Source of the DNA: Antedon mediterranea
Lineage: Eukaryota; Echinodermata; Crinoidea; Comatulida; Antedonidae
Assembly (NCBI RefSeq): GCF_964355755.1
Contig: NC_092674.1
Coordinates: forward strand, 7,135,001 to 7,199,000
Direction of reading: 5' to 3'
DNA length: 64,000 nucleotides
Below, piece by piece: positions 1 to 12,100 of this stretch; the stretch's first letter is position 1; each line of letters starts with the position of its first letter. Under the pieces are notes generated by a model that was not told where the DNA came from, made no database searches, and worked only from the letters and a program-made list of their open reading frames with translations. The translations under genes and the position numbers were made by a program.

Positions 1-128
1 ATATTTTGGAATCTTTCATTCATCCACACATTTTTCTCCCGATATGAGTATAGAGTACTTTTATGGACAAATTTAGTACAGTAGGAATAATAATGTAATA
101 ATATATTTAATAATCTTGTTATTTTTAG

Positions 129-3100
129 GAGGTGGTGTAAAGCGTACATTATCAGGACTTGGTGGTAATTCAGTTCTACATCTACCATCAGCCTTAAGTT
201 ATTTACCCCACATCAATGGCAAACCTGGAAGTTTACAGCCTGCTTTCCAGCTGTCTCAGGGCATTTCACGAGGTAAGTAGATGTGCTAGTACAGGCAACT
301 CTCCCAATACCAGACTCTCTGAATTTAACCAGAACCTCTCCCGATACCAGACTTTTCCAAGTCCAAATTGTCCCAAATATTGGGTAATTGGGAGAGTATA
401 ATATATAAGGGGGGTTTTGTTTACTGAATATGTACTGTATCAGCAGTTTTCCATGGTTAAAAACAGTCAGTGAAATATGACAATAATGATAATACAGTAG
501 AACCTTCATTTTACGTACGGTACGGGACCGAAAGGCGTACGTAAAAAAAAGAGATTCGTAAAATCAAGGTTGACCTTAAATTGACCCCAAATATAGATCG
601 TAGCTATAAAGGCTACCGTGTTTGCCTAGGCCTACTTTACTGTACAGCATGCAGGTGGTCACTAGCTAGGCCTTGCCTAGACTATTCAGGCCAGGCTAGC
701 AGGCCTAGCAAGATGTGAGGCCTAACTAGAAAAGTACACAGTATACAGCCTGTGCGTTTAATATCAATAATGTTCTTGTATTTTCTATCAATAAAAACGG
801 TCGCTAACTGTAGGGGGAATGCACGTGTGTAGCTTGTCTCACACAGCAGAATTCCTTACACAGCCATGGCTTTGTTTGTTGTTGTTAAATTGCGCCCTCA
901 ATGTAAGAAAATGATGACGTCATCCGTTATTTTAAGCGTACGTAAAATCCAGGGAACGTAAAATTAGGGTACGTAAAACACAGGTTCTACTGTAATACTA
1001 ATAGCGAAAAATGCATGGGGCCTTTCTAAGTGCTGAATAATACACGGAAATAATTTTAAAGAAGAGCAAATTAATGATGAAAGTGCAAATTACAAAGGTG
1101 GGATATGAGGATAACACCACAGCATTATTTCCTAGTTTTTGTGTGGTTTTGTAATATTTTCATGACATAACCAAAATACCAGAGTTTCTATTGAAGATTT
1201 GCAACATTACCATAATATTTAAGTTGGGTTTTGTTTACTGATGTATCAGCGGTTTTTCCATGATTGTCACTGTCAATGTGTCATGACACATTTGGTAATA
1301 TTGTCATGACACAACCAAAATTCCAGAGATAGATTCAACTGTTTCTGGTAGTTAGCATGTTACTGTATGTAGCTACTGGACTAGACTATATAGTATTAGT
1401 ACTATATGTATTGTTACCACCTATAAAACCATGTGATACATTTGAATGAGTTTTTCTGCAATTAATTGCCAATAATCAGGCTCTATGGTAATTGATTCTG
1501 TACACCCAATTTTCCAATTGTAAACAAACTTGTGAGAAATAAAAATAACCCTTGTTTGGTCTGTTGATTTGATTACCTGTTTTGTGGGAAATGAATATTA
1601 ATTGCTTTATTATGAATGTTCATAGAAGAAACAGACAACTGATAGTGCATAAATAATAATCAGTTGTCTACTATTTATAATCTACTGTAATGCTTTGTCT
1701 ATGGGCCTGTTTCTGCTGCAACTGCTCAAAATACGGTATAAAAATACGGTATTTTTTATACCGTATTTTTTAGTACCCCGTTTCTGCTAACAATACTTCT
1801 TGGGTGGTCGTGTTAAATTTCATCTTTTTTACCCAAATTGCCATTCATTTATTTGATCGATAATTAAAAGTCGCAATAAAGGAAGTTTTACGTCTCACTT
1901 TCAACAGCCTAGCCCTAGTGATAGAGATGTTGTGAGAGCACAGAAAACATCGTAATGGGGACAATTAATTCGTTCCCTCCCCGAGTTATTGTATTTTGCA
2001 ATGTTGTACTGCTTTCGCAGGCTCTTCAGCTTTGAGTTTACTTGCTTTGGAGACAAGTCTATTCCATACTCCTGCTTTATTTTTTTAGAAATGTCTTTAT
2101 AAATGTGGTTGTCCCTTTTATTACCTTTTAGTTGGCCAGACATTTTAGCTTCCCCACACACATTTATTTAGTAAAACTGTGACGTCTTCGCTCCACATTT
2201 TCGCCGAATATATCTATACACGTGTGTAAAGCAGCTGACAGCGACAGAAAATAAAAACACGAATGGTGACCTTTTGTCATGTAAAAAAGAAATACGGTAT
2301 TTTTTATTGGCAGCAGAAACGGGTACAAAAAGTACGGTATAAATTTGTAAATACCGTATTTTATCCACAAATTTTGTGGGGAAAATACGGTATACAAAAT
2401 ACGGTATACAAAATACGGTATATTTTTTATGAGCGCAGTTTCTGCTGCCAAAAATATACCGTATATATACGGTATTCAAAAAATACCGTATAATATACGG
2501 TATTTAGTTGGCAGCCGAAACAGGGCCTATCAAACTAGTTTGACAAAAAAGTGTGATGTGCCAAAATATAGTGGTGATATTCCCAAATATGGTAATGATG
2601 ACCTTATCTGATAGTGTTGACAGAGCTTTAGATTGAGAGAATGAACATTTTGGCTGTACCATCCAAAGAAACTCATTTTTTAAGATACAAAGCCTGTACA
2701 TAGTAAAATGGATTGTGCTGTGCGATCCTACTGTGTGTGTCTATATAATATTGCAGCCGGAGCAGAGCTTGGTATGTAGCATGCCTAGGCTTAATTAAGC
2801 ACCTGTCTTAAAAGAAATAATAGCTACTTAACCCTCACATATTGTCACTTGGTTTAACATTGTACATTTTATATTATTATGGCACTGTTATTTTAACTGC
2901 CTGCAGGTTTCTTATTCTTTCTTGTAATGATGGTGTGGAACTTTAAAACACTTCATGAAATTTAATTAAAGATTTTTAAACAGATGGTATTAGTCTATAC
3001 TGTGTGAGGAATTAGATCATGTTAACTGTTACATACTGTAAATTGAAAAGGATGAGGGATAGTAAAATTTTACTGTAGTTTCCCTGACATGACGGTACAG

Positions 3101-6100
3101 TAGATGAAAATTGTAAATGTTATAAAGATTTAGTTAAAGATATTGTCCCTCTAAATTGTTTTTATTTGTATTGAATTGAATATGAAATTTTAATGTCACA
3201 GTTAGGGTTTTTGGTTATTAAAATTAACACAGTTTCTTTTGTCTTTTTATTTTAAATAATTATTTGTTTTAATTTTTTTTTTTACAGTAAGTGATAACAT
3301 TATAACTGAAAAATGGCCTAAAGTCTAATTTGGTTAAATCTTAATTTTTCATGTTTTTGGGGGACAATAAATCTTTAAGCTTGAGGACCAGTATTAAATA
3401 TCTTTACCTTTATACCTTTTACAGCACCTCAAAATGTATTATTTTAGTAGTAATATTATTGCTCAAAATGAATTATTGTTTTTTAAATCTGATGAAGCTT
3501 TTCTACAAAACTATGTTTCGTAGTATTACTACTACTAGTAATATATACTGTACAGTAAACGCTATACAGTATGTACTATATGTTTCAAATAAGGCTGTTT
3601 GTCAGTTTCGAAATTATATAAATTGCAATAATGCATGCCAGAGGTCATAATCATTAATAGGGATGTAGAGACTATGTTTATTATACCCGTCCATAGGGAC
3701 CAAGTCCCTGCACACACCTCAGGTCTCCAGGTACCTCTGTCTGAAATGCTTGTTTAGACATCCTGTTTACGTGCTTTACAGTGATACGATAAAACCATTT
3801 TTTTGGAAAGTGGTTTAATAGTACACTGTATTATTATAATGATTAAATATTTTACATTCTTAGAAATACTATTTTTATAATAATAGAGGTCGAAATTTAA
3901 TGTGAAAATGAAAAGTATAAATCATATAAATAAATCATAGAAATATTATTAAGGAACACATTTAATGGATATAATGACCTTTTTCAAATGAAAATGGTCA
4001 TTTCACTTCTAGCTAAAACTGTATGTTTTTAAATTTGTGCACCTGTTGATATAATGTCATTCTTTGTAATGTATGTGATTTTATTTTTTCAAGTATTATT
4101 TTTGTTGTCTCCAGTTTCGATTATGATTGGATATAGTTCCATCATTATTTGTATATTTTTTTTATCTCCAATTGTGATTAGATATATTTAATTTAATGCC
4201 ATCATTATTTGTAATGTTATTGTATATTTTGTATTATTTTCTTATTTCCAGTTTCGATTGTTATTGGAATTCCAACGATAAAAAGAGATATAGAAAGTTA
4301 CATCATTCCGACGCTACGTTCTCTACTTGATGGCTTATCTCCTGAAGAGAAGTTAGATTGTCTGATTGTTGTATTCATAGCTGAGGTAAGGGAATATAGC
4401 TTTAGTTTTTTGAGTGATGGTGTAATGATAAGGGAAATCTGGCTAGTATGTGATAGGCGTGGGTTCAGGCATGTATTTATTGTATCCTGTTCCGGCACGG
4501 TTATGGTCCGGAGAATCAAATGCCAATGTTTCGTTTTCACGACGCTCCACGCAACTATGCGGCAATCGATATGCTCGTAGCTGCATAAAAAAACGAAACA
4601 TTGACGTTCGATTGAATTTGCCGCCGTCGGACCGGATACGGTGCCGGAACAGGTGTGAAAGAACCTTTAGACAAGACACTTTACTCTCATTACCTTGTCC
4701 TTCGAATTGGGACGTAAAGCCATTGGTCTCATGTGCATACAGTGCTTTTTAAAATAAACAGGGGATCGTCTACCCTATTCTTTAAACAAGACTCTTTACT
4801 CTCATTACCTTGTCCTTCGGATTGGGATGTAAGGCCATTGGTCTCTTGTGCTTGTTAAAATGAACAGGGGATCGTCTACCCATGTGCTGATCTGGTAAGC
4901 GCTCAACTGCTGGCTGCTATAGGCCTGTAGAGGACATAATTTATATCCTCGGTTCCCAGTTAAGCTTGATGACAATTAATAGATTCTTTTATCACTATAC
5001 GTTTCTTTTATTTCCCAAAAATAAATTATAAACATAAATAAAACAATATCAAAATGAACGGCTAAAAAATAGTCGGAACTTATCAAGTTCCGCCCCTAAA
5101 CATTGAAGGATAAATACTGAATAATTATTAGTAAAAATAACCTTTTATAAACTTATATGGATTGCAATAACATCAATAAAGACCTATAAAATAATCTATT
5201 AATACAGAGAAATAGGAACAGCATGGATGAGGGAATAAAGATTGAAGTGATGCACTGAGGAATAACTATTACCATTTTAGAGAAGAAGAACTTAGCTGGC
5301 TGAAACCCCAACATTATTTATAAAAATATTTATTGCTTTAAAATATTAAAATATGGTTAAAACAGGTTAGTCCATATATGGAATAATTTATTCTGTCAGT
5401 GTCGTCAATCAATCCTGTGTTTTATATGATTATTGATTAGTTTATGGTAATCGCATCTTCTTTTTTAAAATTATTGTTTAATAAATAAAGATCACCACTT
5501 TGTTATTATAAATAATTGAGAACAACTGGCTTCATGAATTAAATGCATTAATAGCCTCAAATAAAGCATCAGCTCGTTCTCGGCAAATGATTTATTGTGT
5601 GGTATATCAATTATATTTTTTGTTTACGATGGTATCATCCATTTTCTTTTGTTATTTAGATAGTTAATAGTTAATAAAAAAAAAAGTAATATTTCATACA
5701 GGTTTGCACTTTTAGTTGTATTATAAACATGCAATATACTGTTTAGTGTTTGATCCTACTATAGACCAGGCTTTAGGAATTAATTTATTTGATGGTAATT
5801 GAATAGAACATCTTAGCAATTATATTTAATTAATCAATTAATTCCATATGCTTTTAGTGTGTTTAATTGTAAATCACTAACTGCATACAATACAAGTCGA
5901 ATTTGAACTACACTACACATCATTAATTATTAATAATATTAATAATAATAGGACCATATTTCATGGCTTAAGCATAGTAGTCTGTGTGGCTTAAATTGGC
6001 CAAAAATAACAACAAAAACCTGTTTTTTAATTGTTATTGATTATCATTGGTAATTGTTAATCCAAAGTCAACATAACAGTATGTTTCACCATCAAGCAAT

Positions 6101-9100
6101 TAAAATGATGTTACTGAGGTGGGGCGGACATACTTATCATCAATCAGTCTTCCATCCAGGCCTTTCTTCACCTACTGTACTGTAGCTTTACTTGTAACCC
6201 AAGACAACTTGCTGACCCTATATACAGTATATCCTTAATTTTTTAACACCCACATCTAGCTATATCCCTTAGGATTTATCTACATAAGTAGAGAGGTCTA
6301 GGGGTGGATATCGAAAACTTAAAGATATGTTGGTATGTTTGTTTGTATGTACTTTTGTTACTGTTATGTATATGTTAAGGGGGGATGTGGATAGAGGTGA
6401 TTGTCACCTGTTATGTATATGTTAAGGGGGATGTGGATAGAGGTGATTGTCACCTGTTATGTATATGTTAAGGGGGGATGTGGATAGAGGTGATTGTCAC
6501 CTGTTCATCCCTTTCTTTTTGCTGTTTTTGTATGCAGTGATAAAGTTTAATAAATAAAAAATAATAAAAATGTGGGAAAAAATTAAAAAGCAATTTCAGG
6601 TACTCAAAGGTTTCTTGGGTGGGTGATGTGTTTAGATTAGGCTAGGCAGAAGACCTCAAGCTTAGGTTGATTGGAACACTTAAAAGTTGGGGAGGGGGAG
6701 GACACACCCAGGTTGTAACAATTATAATGAAGTGCCGAAATGAACTTGTGTCATATCTTTTGCATTGTAATGTAAATCTTGAAATTTAGGTATCCCAGGC
6801 CTCCCATCGAACTAATCATGGATTGACATGACACATACTGTAATATAAAATGTTAGTTTCTTTACTTTGTTAAATATCTTTCATACGCATTGATGAACCA
6901 TATTTCATAATGTAATATAACTATATCAGTGAATTTCCCACGCAATGATTAGCCTACAAGAAAGATAATATGACAATTTTTACTATGTATTGTGAAAATA
7001 ATCCTAACAGGTATTCAAAATATTTATTAAGGCCATGAAATTTCAAGGAAAATTGGTATTATATAGTGTTATTTATAACCTAGGCCTACATTGTGTATGA
7101 ACAATTGTGTCTGGTAGTGTTGGCATTACTAGGTAGTGATTGGGCAACTTCATCAGGAAGGTGATCAATGGTACATATACCATATTATATCCTGTTTTGT
7201 TGTTCCATTGTCCTACATTTAGATCAACCTTTCTAAAAAAGTATACAGAGCTTCAGAAAAAAAAAATAGCTGCATCTTAAGCTCTGTCTACACTATCAAA
7301 CTAGCTTGATGTGCCCATGGAAATGATGATCTCATATCACTACTGCTAGTTTGATAGTGTAGACAGAGCTTAAGATGCAGCTACTTTTTTTGTGTAGAGC
7401 TTTAGCCTTGGTATATTAACTACAATCTATGTACTTTCAATTTTAGATAAAGTGGGCTGTTATATTTGATGTAAAGAACTAGAGGTATATGACATTGCTT
7501 CAATGTATTGCCAGTTGAATAGCTGAATGCTGTACAATCGATACAGCAGTGTCTTGATTGGAGTTACTCCCTGGCATAGATTCACATAGGTCCCAACTTG
7601 GGAAAGTACATTCGCAGGAGATTTTGTCGTGAACCACATTCAATTCGTCGGGGCGTCGAAAAAAAGTCAACGCGCGGGGAATCGAAAATCAACACGCGTG
7701 TCATTTACGTCTCTTGATTAACTAAATATGTTACATATACAGTATATACAATATTTACACATAAGTTGGCTTAAATTTTACATAGGTTCCATCAGTATTT
7801 TTACATTCTTATTTTTTTTATGGACACACCCTCAGTACAAAGAATTTAAAAAATATATACTGTATTTTAACTAAAATTCAGTATATAAAATAATTTAACT
7901 TAATTACATAATGTACAATATTTACACATGATAGTATTGCCCAATAGAATTTACTCATTTTTTTTAGGCACAGGCCTAGGCCTAGCCTAGGGCTTCTACT
8001 TCTAGGCCCTAGCTAGCTACCATTTTAAAACCCAAAAACAATCGAAATAACTATTCCGAATCCGTCTTATGCTACATTACGCGAGTTAACATATTATTTC
8101 AGATGAAAAACATTGAGTTTTATATTGTTTTATCCATACGTAATTACACTGGCATTATTGATATAACATTAAAATGTAGGCCGTTTATGAGCTACTTCGC
8201 CGATTTCTTATCGCTGGGAAATTCCCCACCAGGAACAACATCGATCGATCGAGGAGTAGGCCTAGGCTAGAGGCCTAGCGTGCATGATGCCGGAACGGGT
8301 GGATTATTGCTATATAAATAACAAGTTTAAACAAAAGAGCTTACGACAATCTTAGGTAAATTTTTATTAAATGTAGGCCTACTTGCTTGGCGAAGCCATG
8401 CCTTTTAAATCATTTAACATGTTCGTATTATCGGATCGTACAGTAAAACCAAATAAAACACCGCCTCAACACTCGTGCGATGTGCGATCTGTTGTTCTTT
8501 GCAGCGGATCAACATTGGTAGAGTCCATTAATTATGAGGGTGTTTAAAAATGTAATAACTATTAAAAACGTGTCTCAACCACTGTGTAACCAAAGCGTTT
8601 ATTTAGTTAAAACTTGGATCATCCCAAAATTGATAATCGCGTATTCCGGTTACCACGTGATTGATTCACGGTTGGTTGCACGTTTCTTTTTTTTCTACTT
8701 CCGGCGTGTAGTACCGTGCATGTTTATATTATTGTTTACGGTTTAACAAAGGCAGTGCATACAAATAAAAATACAATATAGACCACAGAGACTGCATGAA
8801 TAGACATTGTTTCAACATCCTGCCTCACTTTTGTCTGGTTATTGACTATTGTTGACCTGGGCTGAGCCTGGGTGTAACCGTAAATTAATTTGTCAAAAAA
8901 TATGGGGAAATTTGAAAATGCGGTAAAAAAAATCAAAATGCGGTAGAAAACGTCGAGATCGCGATAGATGGGTACTAAAAGCGGTAGACTACCGCGAGTA
9001 GCGGTAGACTTGGGACCCCTGGATTCAGTCAGTGCAAACACAAATTAACTTCTTCATTAACTTAGCTTAGCATGATTATGTTCCTACCCCAGGTTAAAAA

Positions 9101-12100
9101 TAGAGTGGTTTATTCCATGGATTTAATGAATAAAATCTATTCGTTAATACATGGTTATACAGAGAGGTAGTACACTATTTCACAACCAAACTCATGTTTG
9201 CTCATATACCTCTAATCATTGTTCGAGAATTAAATGTTGACCATATTGTGAAAAGTGTGTTTATATACAGTATGTCAATATGGTCGGATAGAATCCACAT
9301 TCTTAGATTTGTCTTGCTTGCTCTTTCTTTTGTCAAAAGCCACTTATACAAAACACATACTCTATTATTCTAGGTATACCATAACACTACAAAACACATT
9401 TTAGGCGACTATATGCTTAATACATTACAGTACTAACATACAGTAGCCTACCAATACCATACAGTACTTTAGTTTTTTGAAGTAGCCCAACCTTAGTAAC
9501 TGCCAATCTTAAGGTCCCGTACTTTAACAACTAGATTTTTACTGGTGGTAGGGCTGCCAATAGTATATCACAGATTTTCAGTTACAATGATTGAACACAT
9601 ACTACCAATTGTTTTGGTATTATTGATGTTGAAATGTATTGTAAATATGGATACATTTGAAACAATATATCAAATATAAAACCATAGAAACGTGTGTTCA
9701 TTTAAATGTAGTTTAAAACCTTCTGCATACAATTTCCTGTCATTTCCATTACCACTAATGCCTAAACTAAAGCCAGTTCAAATTTAGTTACAAAATCCTT
9801 CCGGTCATTTCTATACAGAAAAATAGCAGAAATTTGTATTGTAACAAACATTTAGCAAAAAGTGGTGAGTCTATTTTGGGCATATCTTACCTGGATAAAC
9901 CGACAAAATCCCGTGGTCTCCAGAGGGAGGGCTTAGATATAAAAAATGAAATTTGAATTTAGACACCATTTTTTTTTTTTTTTTTTTTGTTACTCTTCTT
10001 CTATCCGGACACTATTGAGTAAAAAGTGCGATTTATAAAGTACTACTCCTCCCTTATTCGTTGTAGTATTGAGCAGGGATTTGGCATGAATATACTACAG
10101 GGACATGTCCTCAAAGCTACATAGAGCGGGATCTTTTTATTTCAAACCGGATGCAGCCACGTCTCGAAGATGGTACCGTATAGCCGTATTTGGTAGCGAG
10201 GTTATTGATGTGTATGTGACGTTACACCCGGTCTTATGACGTCATTACAGCTTCTTTTGCTGTACCCCGAGTATTGCACATTCGTGCTTGTTTATAATAT
10301 AGATATTAGAAAATAATGAATTAACTGCTTTGTGTTAATATTCAATCAATTTTGACAAGCTTATAATTTTGACAAGAATAAGCTATACAATCAATATTTA
10401 TAGAAAGTGTTTTTTTACCATTTGACACAATAAGTCAATTATTGATTTTCACCACGTTATCTAATATGACGTTCATTGAATACTTATCAATTGGCTCTAT
10501 TTGCACTAATAATAATATTATTATTAAATATTATGAATAATAATTATATTTGTTGTATTGATAATAAACAATCATCTTGTAGCAGGTGTTTATGTTTTAT
10601 ATGAGGATAAATGATGTAAACAAAAACTATCTCGAAAAGAAATGATGATGGTGGTTTGTTGGGATGTTCCCACTTGAGGGCAGGGTTCATGGAATGTACC
10701 ATTATCTGACAGGGGTGTTTCAACATTTTTTTATATATATATTCGAGTTGTAGCTATCTTCTCGGCGAGAATAGGCCAATGTTGGTTTATCCAGGTAAGC
10801 TAGCACTTATAGAATACTAAGCCACTTTTGGTGTGTTTAATCAAATACAGTTCTGATGAAAAGATTGGTTCCCTATGACTTTAAATATTGGGAGTTGTTT
10901 TTGGAAAAAAGTACTATACAGTAGTATAGCTTAGTATTCTATAAGTGCTAGCTTACCTGGATAAACCAACATTAGCCTCTCTCTCCGACGAGATGTAAAC
11001 ATTACGAAAAGAAGAACATTAACTTTTTCACACCCTCCGAAGGTGCTAAGAGAAGGAATCTAGGCTTTAGTGGCACAGACTAACTAGTACCAGGGTAATA
11101 TTCTTAGTACATTGTGTACAGTATATTGATTGTATTTCAAATGTTTTGTTATTCTCTTTTTCAGTTGGATTTGGTGTATGTTAAATCACAAGCTGATGAG
11201 ATTAAAGAAGCGTAAGTACAGTACATAAAGCTCTATCTGTACTATCAAACTAGTTTGACATAAAAGTGTGATGTGCCCAAATATGGTAGTGATTTGACAT
11301 CATCGTATCCATGGGTACATCACTTTTTTGTTACATAAAGTTTGATAGTGTAGACAGAGCTTTTGCTATTATGTATATTTTTATTTTACAGTTGCTTTAA
11401 AAAAAGTTAAAATATTTTTTAAAATCATTTTACTACAGTAGAACCCCTCCTTTGGGACAGCCCTATTACGCGGGGACAGCCCTATTACGCGGGGACAGCC
11501 CTATTACGCGGGGACAGCCCTATTACGCGGGGACAGCCCTATTACGCGGGGACAGCCCTATTACGCGGGGACAGCCCTATTACGCGGGGACAGCCCTATT
11601 ACGCGGGGACAGCCCTATTACGCGGGGACAGCCCTATTACGCGGGGACAGCCCTATTACGCGGGGACAGCCCTATTACGCGGGGACAGCCCTATTACGCG
11701 GGGACAGCCCTATTACGCGGGGACAGCCCTATTACGCGGGGACAGCCCTATTACGCGGGGACAGCCCTATTACGCGGGGACAGCCCTATTACGCGGGGAC
11801 AGCCCTATTACGCGGGGACAGCCCTATTACGCGGGGACAGCCCTATTACGCGGGGACAGCCCTATTACGCGGGGACAGCCCTATTACGCGGGGACAGCCC
11901 TATCATTCCGATGAAACTAGCAAGTAACAATGTTTAAACATTACAGTATGCCCAACCCAGAGGACATCTCTATATAAGGGGACACTGTTTTGAGTCTGCA
12001 GTATGCCCAACCCAGAGGACATCTCTATTATTATAAGGGGACACTGTTTTGAGTGTGCAGTATGCCCAACCCACAGGACATCTCTATAAGAGGACACTGT

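Larger units (their letters stand above)
1691..2630. mobile_element. Foldback MITE A1, interrupted by the SANT element
   Basis: The family consensus arms are AAGCTCTGTCTACACTATC and AAACTAGTTTGAC, the halves being inverted. Here GCTTTGTCTAT (1692-1702) continues at 2528 with CTATCAAACTAGTTTGAC and ends TAGTGTTGACAGAGCTTTA, with the SANT element in between. Confidence 0.75.
273..4251 (+). other. MGAT4 intron, TE-rich
   Basis: Intron between exons 129-272 and 4252-4385. Apart from B1, the SANT element and MITE A1 it is AT-rich sequence with no coding block I can support. Confidence 0.7.
4386..11164 (+). other. MGAT4 large intron
   Basis: 6.8 kb. Holds the 4486 and 7266 foldbacks, the 4667 and 6361 tandem repeats, AGGCCTA-rich sequence at 7970-8270, a long T run at 9969-9987 and the 10775 foldback. 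No exon-like conserved coding block was seen. Confidence 0.6.

Noticed and set aside
2164-2611. ORFs of 60-103 codons on both strands
   Set aside because: They cross ATACCGTAT palindrome arrays (repeated YTVF/IRY residues) of the SANT element; composition artefacts.
11452-11937. 161-codon plus-strand ORF
   Set aside because: It is a read-through of the 19-bp tandem array (three units make a 19-residue period); no composition or similarity of a real protein.
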